Below are positions 51,096-60,835 of a DNA stretch of 64,000 bases, piece after piece. The position numbers and the translations under genes are program-made. The first letter of the stretch is position 1, and each line of letters begins with the position of its first letter. The stretch spans positions 1 to 64,000 of the forward strand of contig CAWABB010000002.1 in NCBI GenBank assembly GCA_963780165.1, in the 5' to 3' direction. The DNA is from CAWABB01 sp963780165 (GTDB taxonomy: Bacteria; Bacteroidota; Ignavibacteria; UBA10030; UBA6906). The notes under the pieces are model-generated. The model was not told where the DNA came from, made no database searches, and worked only from the letters and a program-made list of their open reading frames with translations.

Positions 51096-52598
51096 ATGAC
51101 AACAACAGAGGACAGACAACACCGCTCCATCCTGCAACGCATTGCACGCCGGGCGATGATGGAAAGGGGACTTCTTCCTGATTTCTCGCCTCAGGCGATT
51201 GCCGAGCTTGATGGCATTCATGGGGTTGCCACGCAAGGTGGAGAATCGACGCGTGATCTCCGGAGCCTTGCGTGGTGCTCCATAGACAACGATGATTCGC
51301 GCGATCTGGATCAGCTGACGGTGGCTGAAGCCCTGCCCGAAGGGAGCGTGAAGCTCCTTGTCGCTATTGCTGATGTCGAGGCTGTCGTCAGGATGCAGTC
51401 GGCACTTGACGATCACGCCAGGCACAACACCACGTCGGTCTATACCGCCGTTCAGGTATTTCCAATGCTGCCCGAGAAGCTCTCGACGGACCTCACGTCT
51501 CTCAACCCCGACGCGGACCGCCTTGCCATCATTGTCGAAATTGTTGTTGCCGGGGATGGGGCGCTTCAAAGTTCAGATATCTATCGAGCCTCAGTACGCA
51601 ATCATGCAAAGCTTGCGTACAACAGCCTTGCTGCGTGGCTGGAAGGGAGCGGGCCGATGCCGGAGGCGATCAGTACAGTCAACGGTCTCGAAGCCAATCT
51701 CCGGCTCCAGGACCGTGCGGCCCGATCGCTGAAATCCCTCCGGCACAAGCACGGCGCTCTGGATCTCGAAACGATAGAGGCTCGCCCTGTGTTTGACGGA
51801 GATGAGATCAAGGACCTGGAGGCCGACAGGGGCAATGTGGCCAAGTCTCTTATTGAGGATGTCATGATTGCGGCCAACGGCGTGACCGCGCGATACCTCG
51901 CCGCCAAAGAGCTGCCGTCACTCCGGCGCGTTGTACGGACACCCAAGCGCTGGGATCGCATTGTCGAGCTTGCCTCTGAGCATGGTTTCACGCTTCCTCA
52001 GGAGCCTGACTCCAAAGCCCTTGATACGTTCTTGATTTCCGCAAAAGCCGCTGATCCGCTCCGCTTTCCCGACCTGTCTCTCGCTGTCATCAAGCTCCTG
52101 GGCGCAGGTGAGTATGTCGTCGAACTTCCGGGAGGGAGTTCCGCCGGGCACTTCGGTCTTGCGGTCAAGGACTATGCACACTCCACGGCACCGAACCGCC
52201 GGTATCCCGATTTGATCACGCAGCGGTTGCTGAACGCAGCCATAGGGCAAACCCCGATGCCCTATGCAGTCGCAGACCTGGAGACGCTCGCACAACACTG
52301 TACTGCGAATGAAGATGCCGCGAAAAAGGTCGAACGGCAGGTCGAAAAGTCCGCGGCGGCTCTGGTATTGGAGTCAAGAGTGAATCAACGGTTCGAAGCT
52401 ATCGTCACGGGCGCATCCAGTAAGGGGACGTGGGTCCGTCTTCTGCATCCGCCTGTCGAAGGAAGGCTCGTGAGTGGCTTTGAAGGGTTGGATGTGGGTC
52501 ACAGATGCCATGTCCAGTTAGTGCGCACGGACGTGGAGCGGGGGTATATTGATTTCAGAAGGGTGGACCAGGACGTGAAGCCCGCCACTCTGCAGTGA
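51096..52598 (+). CDS. RNB-domain exoribonuclease (RNase II/R family, short form)
   Basis: A 500-residue protein. The RNB catalytic core opens with SIDNDDSRDLDQLT near residue 70, giving the metal-binding aspartates; the position that is a fourth Asp in E. coli RNase II is Gln here. LVAIADVEAVV, PNRRYPDLITQRLLNA and HSTAPNRR match the family. The N-terminal cold-shock domains of full RNase R are absent, with only about 60 leading residues, and the C-terminal S1 is short. It degrades RNA 3' to 5' in the cytoplasm. The stop overlaps or touches the grpE leader, so it is probably co-transcribed with the chaperone genes. Confidence 0.85.
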   Translation: MTTTEDRQHRSILQRIARRAMMERGLLPDFSPQAIAELDGIHGVATQGGESTRDLRSLAWCSIDNDDSRDLDQLTVAEALPEGSVKLLVAIADVEAVVRMQSALDDHARHNTTSVYTAVQVFPMLPEKLSTDLTSLNPDADRLAIIVEIVVAGDGALQSSDIYRASVRNHAKLAYNSLAAWLEGSGPMPEAISTVNGLEANLRLQDRAARSLKSLRHKHGALDLETIEARPVFDGDEIKDLEADRGNVAKSLIEDVMIAANGVTARYLAAKELPSLRRVVRTPKRWDRIVELASEHGFTLPQEPDSKALDTFLISAKAADPLRFPDLSLAVIKLLGAGEYVVELPGGSSAGHFGLAVKDYAHSTAPNRRYPDLITQRLLNAAIGQTPMPYAVADLETLAQHCTANEDAAKKVERQVEKSAAALVLESRVNQRFEAIVTGASSKGTWVRLLHPPVEGRLVSGFEGLDVGHRCHVQLVRTDVERGYIDFRRVDQDVKPATLQ

Positions 52599-52636
52599 TC
52601 GACAGGGTGAAGGGCCCAGAGAGCGCAAGGTGTACT

Positions 52637-53134
52637 ATGGCACCACGAGTCAAGGAGCACAACCAGAACCTGCTGCCGCCCGCTGATCTGGCGGGAGACA
52701 TTGACACATTACGGGACGCTCTGCGTGTTGAGCGTGACCGGACTCTCCGTACGCTTGCGGATTTCACAAACTATCGACGCCGCGTTGAGCGTGATGGCAG
52801 CAAGCGGGCCGAGGAAGGCAAGCGCGAGATCATCCTTCCGCTCCTGGACATTGTCGACGATGTCGAAAAGGCGATGCAATGGGCAAACGACGCTGAGAAG
52901 CCGTTCGTGAAAGGGGTGCGACTCATCCATAAGAAACTGCTTACGCTCTTGGAGACGCACGGAGTTCTCCCTTTCGACAGTGTGGGGACGCCCTTCACCC
53001 ATACCCGGCATGAAGCTGTTGCCGTGGCGGACGATGAGGATGCTGAACCGGGAACGGTTGTTGATGAGTTGCGCCGCGGTTATCTCTGGAACAATGTGCT
53101 CCTGCGCCCTGCGCAAGTACGGGTGGCCCGATGA
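52637..53134 (+). CDS. grpE: GrpE nucleotide-exchange factor
   Basis: About 165 residues. The long N-terminal helix (LRDALRVERDRTLRTLADFT, NYRRRVERDGSKRAEEGKRE) and the C-terminal beta domain with FDSVGTPFTHTRHEAV and GTVVDELRRGYLWNNVLLRP-type end are GrpE signatures. It releases ADP from DnaK. AAGGTG is 6 nt before ATG 52637; GTG 52595, which overlaps the RNB stop, is an in-frame alternative. No dnaK is in the window, so this is a second, stress-linked GrpE or one that serves a DnaK elsewhere. The DnaJ-type gene follows after 49 bp. Confidence 0.88.
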   Translation: MAPRVKEHNQNLLPPADLAGDIDTLRDALRVERDRTLRTLADFTNYRRRVERDGSKRAEEGKREIILPLLDIVDDVEKAMQWANDAEKPFVKGVRLIHKKLLTLLETHGVLPFDSVGTPFTHTRHEAVAVADDEDAEPGTVVDELRRGYLWNNVLLRPAQVRVAR

Positions 53135-53183
53135 TACATGTCCTGTCTGCTGACACCAGGAATGAGGATACGACGGTAAGGCG

Positions 53184-54161
53184 ATGACGTACAAAGATTA
53201 CTACAAGGAGTTAGGCGTCGGGACGACTGCTACGCCCGCGGAGATCAAGAAGGCGTACCGGGCGCTTGCCAACAAATATCACCCTGACAAGAACACGGGA
53301 GATAAAAGGGCAGAAGAAAGGTTCAAGGCCATCAACGAGGCCAATGAGGTCCTCAGCGACCCGGTGAAGCGAAAGAAGTACGACCAGTTTGGCGCGGAGT
53401 GGAAGCACTACGAAGAAACGGGTGCGCAGCCGGGAGGATTTGATTGGTCGAAGTACGCAAGCGGCAGCGGGGGACAAACGCACAGGACGGGCACGCACGA
53501 GTCCGATGCGATATTCACGGACGATACTGTCAATGATCTGTTCGAGATGCTTTTTGGGTACCACAGTGGCCAGCGGCAAGGAAGACGGAGCGCCGCTCGG
53601 AAGGGCGAGGATCTTCGAACAGAGACAACACTCTCGCTGGAAGAGGCGTATCGCGGCACGACGCGGCTCATTCAGCTCGACGGTCAAACAATCAGGGTGA
53701 CCATCAACCCGGGCGTGGCAGACCAGCAAATGCTGAGAATCGCAGGAAAAGGGGGGACCGGCGTGGGCGGCGGTCCCAACGGGGACCTCTATCTCACCGT
53801 CAGAATGGCGCCCCACCCGGAATACCGCCGGGAGGGTAACGACCTCCACGGTGTCCTCCCCGTTGAATTGTATACCGCTGTCCTCGGCGGTAAGACTCAG
53901 ATCCGGACATTCAAAGGCAACGTGACGGTCGATATTCCTAAGGGCACGCCAAACGGCAAAGAGCTCAGACTCCCTGGACTTGGAATGCCGATCTACGCCA
54001 GGAAGGACGAGTTTGGGAACCTGATGGTGAAGGTGGACATCCGGATGCCCGACCATCTCAACGACCAGGAACTCGAGTTGTTCAGGAGACTGGCGGCACT
54101 GCGTGCACACTCGACGCGATCGGGGCACAGGACAGAAGGTGATAGAGCTTATGCGGAATGA
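53184..54161 (+). CDS. CbpA-type DnaJ co-chaperone
   Basis: A 325-residue class-B J protein. The J domain at residues 4-70 has DYYKELGV, then the essential HPDK and NEVLSDPVKRKKYDQFG. A Gly/Ser-rich linker follows, then the two C-terminal substrate-binding domains (TTLSLEEAYRGTTRLIQ, VTINPGVADQQMLRIAGKGG). There is no zinc-finger region, which sets it apart from DnaJ proper and places it with CbpA. It stimulates DnaK ATPase and delivers substrates. grpE is 49 bp upstream. Its last 11 bp overlap the next gene. Confidence 0.92.
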   Translation: MTYKDYYKELGVGTTATPAEIKKAYRALANKYHPDKNTGDKRAEERFKAINEANEVLSDPVKRKKYDQFGAEWKHYEETGAQPGGFDWSKYASGSGGQTHRTGTHESDAIFTDDTVNDLFEMLFGYHSGQRQGRRSAARKGEDLRTETTLSLEEAYRGTTRLIQLDGQTIRVTINPGVADQQMLRIAGKGGTGVGGGPNGDLYLTVRMAPHPEYRREGNDLHGVLPVELYTAVLGGKTQIRTFKGNVTVDIPKGTPNGKELRLPGLGMPIYARKDEFGNLMVKVDIRMPDHLNDQELELFRRLAALRAHSTRSGHRTEGDRAYAE

Positions 54162-55527
54162 GCATCCAGCAACTGGCAGACGAAGGGTGTCGCCGCTGAA
54201 GATCGCGTCGTATCTGGGGCTTGCCGTGGGCGTACTGGTCCTCCTCTGTGCGTTGGCGGTCCTGCTGTTCCCTGACGCCCTTGCGAACAGGTTCATCAAG
54301 CCCCGGATCGCCAATGCTTTCGCCGAGGCGTACCCCGCGTACTCGATTCGCATCGCTGACATGAAGTACAGCGTCGTACACAACCGTTTTGGCTTCGACT
54401 CTGTTGCGCTCAGCGCCGTTGACAGCACATTCTCGGGCACTATAGGCCCCGTCTCCGTGAGCGGGATCGCCTGGACGCATGTTCTCTGGGGGGGAAGTCT
54501 TGAGGCCGGCGATTTTGCCACCTCGGTTCTCGAGGTTCAGGATATCGCCATGAACTTCCTGCCGTCGCAGTATGAACTGCGGTGCAAACGCCTGAATGTA
54601 TCGATGGCTGATTCAGCGATCGTGGCTGATTCACTGGCGATTCATCCGCTGGTGGGCGATGAGGAGTTCTTTGCAGGGAGTAAGTTCAGACAAACACGAT
54701 TCAGCGTTGCGGTCCCGCAATGTCGCATCATAGGCTTGTCGGGTCTCGAACTGCTGCAGGGGAAGATGTACCGTACCCGTTCTGTCCACATCCACGACGT
54801 GTTCCTGGACATTCTGATCAACAAGGACAAACCTAACCCTCCAGACACGTCACGTCTTCTTATGCCGAACGAAATGCTCTCTTCGATGGAGACAGCCCTG
54901 CAGGTTGACAGCCTGAGCGTCATAAACGGGCGCATAAAGTACTGTGAGAGATTTAAGGTCGGTGCGACCCCGGCCTTGATAACGTTTGATAACATGCACG
55001 TGTTGGCAGAAGGGATTGTCAGTCATGGCGCCCGGGGCGCCGCAGTCGTCATTCGCGCGCAAGGGCAATTCATGAAGGCCGGCGCGATGACGTTGCGTAT
55101 GTCGATTCCTGTCGCATCGCCGGAGTTCTCGCTCCAATACTCCGGCTCCTTGAGCGGCATGAATCTGAGCGCGCTCAATTCACACCTTGGACCCTCCGAC
55201 CAGATGCGCATCAATGCGGGGGTCCTTCAGGAGGCCACATTTGAGATCAGTGTTGCTGCGGGACGCGCCAGCGGGAACGTGCGGGCTGTGTACAGAGACC
55301 TCACCCTTGCGGCCATCAACAAACACACCGGAAGCGAAGCTGGCTTTTCCGACGCGATCATGTCGTACATAGCCAACACCTATACGATCCGCAGGACCAA
55401 TGTGCTGGATGCATCAGGTGTGATGAAGATCGGTGAGGTGAGATACATGCGGAAGCGGGACGACCCGTTCTTCGGGTTTGTGTGGGTTGCACTTCGCAGC
55501 GGAGTGCAGGATATCGTCGGGTGGTGA
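54151..55527 (+). CDS. AsmA/DUF748-like envelope protein
   Basis: About 458 residues. One N-terminal membrane helix (ASYLGLAVGVLVLLCALAVL) anchors a long periplasmic beta-rich region with repeating hydrophobic strands (for example FSGTIGPVSVSGIAW and ATFEISVAAGRASGNVRAVY). The pattern resembles AsmA/DUF748 repeating-beta-groove proteins implicated in lipid movement to the outer membrane. A specific family could not be fixed. Start ATG 54151 gives an 11-bp overlap with the J-protein gene, suggesting translational coupling; the frame is open to 54103. Confidence 0.6.
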   Translation: MRNEHPATGRRRVSPLKIASYLGLAVGVLVLLCALAVLLFPDALANRFIKPRIANAFAEAYPAYSIRIADMKYSVVHNRFGFDSVALSAVDSTFSGTIGPVSVSGIAWTHVLWGGSLEAGDFATSVLEVQDIAMNFLPSQYELRCKRLNVSMADSAIVADSLAIHPLVGDEEFFAGSKFRQTRFSVAVPQCRIIGLSGLELLQGKMYRTRSVHIHDVFLDILINKDKPNPPDTSRLLMPNEMLSSMETALQVDSLSVINGRIKYCERFKVGATPALITFDNMHVLAEGIVSHGARGAAVVIRAQGQFMKAGAMTLRMSIPVASPEFSLQYSGSLSGMNLSALNSHLGPSDQMRINAGVLQEATFEISVAAGRASGNVRAVYRDLTLAAINKHTGSEAGFSDAIMSYIANTYTIRRTNVLDASGVMKIGEVRYMRKRDDPFFGFVWVALRSGVQDIVGW

Positions 55528-55548
55528 ACGCAGAAGGAATGGCCATCT

Positions 55549-56613
55549 ATGACTGACGTGATTGGTTCTCATCGCGGAACGCGCCTCCTCATCGTCGCGG
55601 CAACGCTCGTGATTATCGGCTACGGTATCAATCAGGCCCAATCTGTTGTGTCATTGGTCCTGGTCTCTGTATTTCTCGCTCTCATCGGAACGCCGCCGGT
55701 GCTCTGGTTAGAACGGAGGCGCATTCCGAACGTCCTGGCGGTGATCATCGTAATGGCGGGCATGGTTGCTCTTCTGCTGATTGTCGGTGGAGTACTGGGC
55801 GCGTCCCTGAGCACGTTCGCCGACGCGTTGCCTGTGTATCAGAGCCGCCTGCACGATGAAATCCTGGCGCTCAAAGCGTACCTGGCAGGCAAGGATATCG
55901 TCATCACTCAAAAGGCCTTGTACGAGTACCTCAATCCCGGGGCGGTGATGACCCTGACGACCGGCTTCCTCGCAGCGATGGGCTTTGCGCCCAACATCGT
56001 GCTGGTACTGCTTTCGGTAACATTCATGCTTCTTGAGGCCTCAAGCTTCCCCATCAAAATCCGTTCTGTGCTCGGCGATCCCGAACGTCTCTTTCCCGAA
56101 TACACGAAGTTTGTCAGCGACATCAGGCGTTACATGGTCATCAAAACGGGCATCTGTCTGATCGCGGGAGTTCTGATAGGACTGTGGCTGTTCTTCCTCG
56201 GTGTGGATTTTCCCGTTCTCTGGGGTTTCCTGGCCTTTCTGCTTCACTACGTCCCGAATCTGGGTGGAATAATGGCCGCCGTTCCTGCGGTGCTACTCGC
56301 GCTCCTTACGCTCGGCATAGGACCTGCCGTGCTTGTCGCTGCCGGTTACCTTGTCATTGGCTTCAGTCTCGGCAACTGGGTTGAGCCGCGACTGATGGGA
56401 CGCAAACTCGGGCTGTCTACCCTGGTCGTCTTTCTCTCTCTGATCTTTTGGGGGGGGCTGGTCGGTTCGGTCGGCGTGATTCTGTGCATACCGCTTACCA
56501 TGAGCGTGAAGTTTGCCTTTGAGACCAATGAAAGCACGCGATGGATAGCGGTCTTGCTCGGGTCGGAGAACATCAGTCCGAGTAATCCTCCGTTGACGAG
56601 AGAAGTGGTATGA
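55549..56613 (+). CDS. AI-2E (PerM/YdiK) family transporter
   Basis: A 354-residue inner-membrane protein with about eight helices. An N-terminal pair is followed by a central soluble-like region, then FPVLWGFLAFLLHYVPNLGG and GNWVEPRLMGRKLGLSTLVV, which are the AI-2E_transport signatures. Known relatives export autoinducer-2, act in sodium/proton exchange or pH and salt tolerance, so the substrate is open. 21 bp after the AsmA-like gene, in the same direction. A stress role fits the context. Confidence 0.88.
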   Translation: MTDVIGSHRGTRLLIVAATLVIIGYGINQAQSVVSLVLVSVFLALIGTPPVLWLERRRIPNVLAVIIVMAGMVALLLIVGGVLGASLSTFADALPVYQSRLHDEILALKAYLAGKDIVITQKALYEYLNPGAVMTLTTGFLAAMGFAPNIVLVLLSVTFMLLEASSFPIKIRSVLGDPERLFPEYTKFVSDIRRYMVIKTGICLIAGVLIGLWLFFLGVDFPVLWGFLAFLLHYVPNLGGIMAAVPAVLLALLTLGIGPAVLVAAGYLVIGFSLGNWVEPRLMGRKLGLSTLVVFLSLIFWGGLVGSVGVILCIPLTMSVKFAFETNESTRWIAVLLGSENISPSNPPLTREVV

Positions 56614-57097
56614 TGGCACTCCATGTCGGGAGTGCATATCCTCTGATCGACGGACAAGTCAGTTTATCGCTCTGAATTCCAGGTTCAAGGACATAACAAT
56701 GCAAGTCGGCCAGATCGACCGGCAGGCCATTGCCTGCGTTTGCGGGGAACGAAGGCCCCCCCCCTCGCGTTGGTAGAGATAGACAAGCGGGTACGTTGCG
56801 GAGGTTTCTTTTTGGCACCGTCCACACGCCCTTGCCAACCTCCAACACGATGTGGCGTGATCCTTGTCATATCTACGGAGCGCCCCGGGTAAGCATTGAA
56901 ATCCAGACGTGGATTCTTTGAATGTAGAGACGCACTGGAATCGCAACCCAGGCATATGATCATTCTAATTCTTAGTCAATACGTCAAGATCTGACAGAAG
57001 GGTTTTCGTGAAGATGAAGGAAATCTCATCGTACATCATATTGGTCCTTATGGGACCCGTAGATCTCTCGACAACCACTATCGCACGGAGGCACCGT
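56614..57097. other. Intergenic region, nothing recognised
   Basis: A 480-bp gap ahead of the DUF4412 gene. It has a C-tract near 56755, AT-rich patches near 56960 and no supportable gene or regulatory pattern. The 68-bp element is absent here. Confidence 0.3.
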
Positions 57098-57850
57098 ATG
57101 GTGCCATGGACCCTACGGGGAATGCTTGGCGGTCTCTTGATTCCCTTCTTCTCGCTCACCGTTCTGGCCCAGGGGCTCTCGTTCGAGATTCTGAGCGGGA
57201 ATGATGAAGGGGGAGAAAAGGGGCTCTATATGCCGGGGATGTTCAGGCAGGAGGACAAGGACGGACGTGTCAGCATCCTGCGACTGGACAAAGAATTGAT
57301 GATTTCCATCGATCCGGAGAAGAAAACCTATACGGAGATGACATTCAAAGAGTTTGAAACGAAAGTGAAGCAAGGCCGGATGAAGACAGACGAGGCAATG
57401 AAAAAGGGGATGGCTGAAATGCCCCCCGAACAACGGAAGATGATCGAAGAGCGGATGGCGGCAATGAGCGGGCAACATGCCGCGGCAAAGGTGGAAGTCG
57501 TCGAGACCGGACAGCGGAAGAGTATCGACGGATACTCCTGTAAGGGTTACACTGTCAAGCGTGATGGAAAGGAGATCGAAACGGTCTGGGCGACCAGAGA
57601 TATCCCGAACTTCGCATCTGTACGAAAGGATTTCCAGCGTATCGCGTCCCTCTTCAGCTCAATCACCGGGGACCGCAGCGTCTTTGCCTCACTTGAGAAG
57701 GTTGACGGTTTCCCGATAGAACGGACCTGGATGGGCGGCACTCCCGACAGGATCACAAAGATTCAGAAAGGTTCTTTCCCCGAATCGGCGTTTGAGATTC
57801 CACAGGGCTATGCGAAGGTTACATCGCTACCCGAAGAGGAGGACAAATAG
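57098..57850 (+). CDS. Exported DUF4412 protein
   Basis: About 250 residues. A signal peptide (LGGLLIPFFSLTVLAQG) leads to a DUF4412 domain: LDKELMISIDPEKKTYTEMT early, a Met-rich helical stretch (KKGMAEMPPEQRKMIEERMA) and DGYSCKGYTVKRDGKEIETV-type core near residue 150. DUF4412 is a periplasmic domain of unknown role in Bacteroidota-type genomes. ATG 57098 is clearly marked by GGAGG 6 nt upstream; in-frame GTG 57008 is an unlikely alternative. No close operon partner. Confidence 0.82.
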   Translation: MVPWTLRGMLGGLLIPFFSLTVLAQGLSFEILSGNDEGGEKGLYMPGMFRQEDKDGRVSILRLDKELMISIDPEKKTYTEMTFKEFETKVKQGRMKTDEAMKKGMAEMPPEQRKMIEERMAAMSGQHAAAKVEVVETGQRKSIDGYSCKGYTVKRDGKEIETVWATRDIPNFASVRKDFQRIASLFSSITGDRSVFASLEKVDGFPIERTWMGGTPDRITKIQKGSFPESAFEIPQGYAKVTSLPEEEDK

Positions 57851-58285
57851 CGGCATTCCTTTGCGGCTCCTCTTCGATGGAACTGCTGTTGTTTTGGAGG
57901 TACTGATCCCTTTCCAGCCTCGTTGACGCCCGTGGCGCGGCTAACCGCGGGTGTTCCCCAATCCTCGTGAATTCAGCTCCTTCTTGTCCCGCCTATCAAC
58001 ACCAACTCTCGATCTGCTGACACAGGGCGAATCCTCAACGATGGATGCTTTCCAGCCGTGTACGGATTAGCTACTCTTTCATCCTTTCGGTCAATTCCCT
58101 CCCATGCGGATCATTGGTATTCTACTTTGCTATTTGACACAGTTCTGTTCCCTTGCACCAGCCGACCGAGCCAAGGAGAAGCCTGAGCAGACCAGTCAGG
58201 GTGAGAGGTCGAGTTCTGACATATGGGCCAACCATTGGCAGCACATGCTCAAACGATGCGTCTGAAGAATGGGCGGCGTGAATCT
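57851..58285. other. Intergenic region with stress promoter element
   Basis: Contains copy 5 of the 68-bp element and a leader of about 155 bp. The open frame upstream of 58286 (from 58223) is probably not translated. Confidence 0.45.
58062..58129 (+). promoter_or_regulatory. Six-copy stress promoter element, copy 5 (most diverged)
   Basis: Retains GGATTAGCTACTCTTTCATCC in order as GGATTAGCTACTC plus TTTCATCC, then TCGGTCAATTCCC and GGTATTCTACTTTG. The second half is the most changed of the six. It is 156 bp before the outer-membrane barrel gene. Confidence 0.55.
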
Positions 58286-60115
58286 ATGTGGCGGATACTG
58301 ACTGTCAGCATTTCGGTACTCTGCATGTCAGAATGCCTGGCTGCTCAGACAAAAACAGTTGAACCTCGGGACTCCAGTACGACGATAGTTCAGGATGTGA
58401 AAGACTATTCGAAGGAGGATACCTTCTTCTCAAGGCTCCTGAAGTCCATTCTGGTAGAAGATGATGAAGAACAATCGGGAGTCGCACGTCTTAGTGCTGA
58501 TAGGAAGTTAGCCCGGAGGCTCTCGGGAAAGGTCATCAGGAACATCAACGTCGAGATTCTTGACGTGTTCGGGGCCTCGGTAGATAATCCCAAAGACACG
58601 GTCCGCAGCTGGCTACAGGACGGGGGGAACGCTCTTCATATAGACTCAAAAGAATGGCTCATCACCAACCAGCTGCTGTTCTCTCATGGGGAGATCCTGG
58701 TTCCTTTTGACATAGAGGAAAGTGAGAGGATAATACGACAGAGTCCGTATGTCTACGACGTCCGAATTGTTCCCAGGAAGATCGAGAACAATCCGGACAG
58801 CGTTGATATCATGGTGTACGTTCAAGATATCTGGAGCCTATATGGGGGCGTAGTATACAGTCCTGCCAACGACGCCGGACGCATCAGGGTGAATGACATA
58901 AACTTCCTGGGATTCGGCAATGAACTCAGGGCCGGGCTCAAGTATAGCCAGGAGTTTACGCGCGGCTGGGATTGGGATGGCGGATATTACGTCAACAACA
59001 TTGGAAGGACATTCATTTCAACCAATGCATTCTATTCGTCATTCCCGGACCGCCAACTGTATGGAATTATGGTCGGCAGGGATTTTCTATCGGAGGTCAT
59101 CAAATGGGGAGGAGGCATATCGCAGCTCTGGCAGAATACCCGATATCCCGACCTGAGGGATACGTTGGGGTATGTTGAAACTGCCAGATACAATCAGCAA
59201 GATTACTGGCTGGGTTACGCATTTGACGTCAGCCTATTTGATCCAACGACTATATACCGGAACAGGTTTAATGTTGCGGGACGAGTCGTCAGAACTGTGT
59301 ACAGCGAGAAGCCTGATCTTGATACGCTAAACTTGTTTCAGGACAAAACGTTCTATCTGGGGCGTGTCGGATTTTCGTATAGAACGTACTATCAGGACCG
59401 CTATGTGTTCGGTCTTGGGAGAACAGAAGATGTCCCGCTGATAACGATGATTGAGCTGCTCTTCGGCCTAGAGCAGGGGACAAAGTCCAGCAGACCCTAT
59501 TACGGGGTGAAAACTGGCTATAGCTTCCACAACGATCATCTGGGCTATTTGTATGGAGGCTTTCAGACCGGAGCATTCCGGAGCAATGAGAAATGGTTGA
59601 ATCGTACATCCCTTCTGGAGCTGCTGTATTTCTCGAATCTTCATGCTATCGGCAAGTTCAAATGGAGGCATTACATCGGAAGCAGGTATTCATACAGTTT
59701 TGACCCGTCCTGGCCGCAGGATATTCTCGACATCAACGATCAAGGGGGGCTCAGGGGCTTTTCAGAAAGCTATCTGAAAGGAAACAAGAAACTGGTGCTC
59801 AATTATGAAGCCGATGTCTTCGTCCCGCTGAAACTCCTGGGCTTTCAGCTGGCCGTGATTATTTTCGCCGACTTTGGCCTGATTTCTTCAAGCAATAGCT
59901 CATTGTTTACCAGTAAGCTGTACCAGGGATACGGCTTCGGGTTCAGGATACGAAACGAGCACTTCATCTTTCCCCCGTTCCAGTTGATGTTCGGCTTCTA
60001 TCCCAACACGCCACAGGCAGGCGGAGAGCACTTCAACATGTTTCACCAGAGTTCAATATACTACCGGTTCAATCAGTTTCAGTTTTCCATCCCGTCGGTT
60101 GTATCGGTGCCCTAG
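58286..60115 (+). CDS. BamA/TamA-like outer-membrane barrel with N-terminal POTRA-like region
   Basis: About 609 residues. A signal peptide (ILTVSISVLCMSECLAAQ) precedes a soluble region with a POTRA-like part (IRNINVEILDVFG, then LLFSHGEILVPFDIEESERI). From about residue 190 alternating aromatic strands form an outer-membrane barrel (VQDIWSLYGGVVYSP, YYVNNIGRTFISTNAF) ending in a Phe-rich strand (YYRFNQFQFSIPSVVSV). GRTEDVP and DQGGLRGF are similar to the surface-antigen (Omp85) group. The start is uncertain: ATG 58286 gives the signal peptide, 58256 and 58223 are also in frame. Role in outer-membrane protein or lipid insertion is inferred. Confidence 0.75.
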   Translation: MWRILTVSISVLCMSECLAAQTKTVEPRDSSTTIVQDVKDYSKEDTFFSRLLKSILVEDDEEQSGVARLSADRKLARRLSGKVIRNINVEILDVFGASVDNPKDTVRSWLQDGGNALHIDSKEWLITNQLLFSHGEILVPFDIEESERIIRQSPYVYDVRIVPRKIENNPDSVDIMVYVQDIWSLYGGVVYSPANDAGRIRVNDINFLGFGNELRAGLKYSQEFTRGWDWDGGYYVNNIGRTFISTNAFYSSFPDRQLYGIMVGRDFLSEVIKWGGGISQLWQNTRYPDLRDTLGYVETARYNQQDYWLGYAFDVSLFDPTTIYRNRFNVAGRVVRTVYSEKPDLDTLNLFQDKTFYLGRVGFSYRTYYQDRYVFGLGRTEDVPLITMIELLFGLEQGTKSSRPYYGVKTGYSFHNDHLGYLYGGFQTGAFRSNEKWLNRTSLLELLYFSNLHAIGKFKWRHYIGSRYSYSFDPSWPQDILDINDQGGLRGFSESYLKGNKKLVLNYEADVFVPLKLLGFQLAVIIFADFGLISSSNSSLFTSKLYQGYGFGFRIRNEHFIFPPFQLMFGFYPNTPQAGGEHFNMFHQSSIYYRFNQFQFSIPSVVSVP

Positions 60116-60223
60116 AGAAGACCCTTCTGGATCTTCGAACGCCATCGATGCCGTTCATCCTTGGAGATCAAGGAATGATTCACGCTCACACTTCAACAAT
60201 GTGCTTGATGAGGGCCTAAACAC

Positions 60224-60835
60224 ATGGAGCCAATCATCTTCCTCAAAGGACTGATCATTGGATTTGCAATGGCGGTGCCTATTGGACCGGTCGGAACACT
60301 GTGCATACGCAAGACGCTGGCTGAGGGGCACTCACGCGGCCTCTTCGTCGGCCTCGGGGCCGCGACCGTAGATTCGCTGTTCGGCAGTATCGGTGCCTTT
60401 GGCATTACATTCATCTCGGACCTGATGGCCAGCTATGAGTTCTGGGTGCGTCTCGTTGGGGGGGTATTGCTCCTGTTTCTTGGAGTAAGAACGTTTCGTG
60501 CCAAGGCGAAGGATCCGATGATCCCCTTCGACAAGAAGGGATTGTTGGGATCGTACGTTTCTGCCTTTGTCCTCGCACTCACCAATCCGGTGACCATCTT
60601 TGCCTTTGTCGCTGCATTCGCTGCCTTCGGACTGGGACATAAGCTCAGTATCATGTCCGCGAGCATTCTTGTCCTCGGAGTGTTTGCAGGCACGTTTTTA
60701 TGGTTTCTGGCGCTTGGCTTCATTGCCAAGTTCTTCAGAAAGAAGCTGAATGCGAATGGATTCAAATGGGTCAACAGGGTATCCGGCGCCTTGATCATCG
60801 TGTCCGGAATCGCTGCCTTCGCGAGTTTGATTTGA
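60224..60835 (+). CDS. LysE-family exporter
   Basis: A 203-residue inner-membrane protein with six hydrophobic helices. FLKGLIIGFAMAVPIGPVGT and CIRKTLAEGHSRGLFVGLGA are the LysE/RhtB opening signature, and LALTNPVTIFAFVAAFAAFG is the central one. The family exports amino acids or other small solutes. Not close to the barrel gene in function; 108 bp separate them. Ribosome site weak (GAGGGCCTAAACAC before the ATG). Confidence 0.9.
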   Translation: MEPIIFLKGLIIGFAMAVPIGPVGTLCIRKTLAEGHSRGLFVGLGAATVDSLFGSIGAFGITFISDLMASYEFWVRLVGGVLLLFLGVRTFRAKAKDPMIPFDKKGLLGSYVSAFVLALTNPVTIFAFVAAFAAFGLGHKLSIMSASILVLGVFAGTFLWFLALGFIAKFFRKKLNANGFKWVNRVSGALIIVSGIAAFASLI

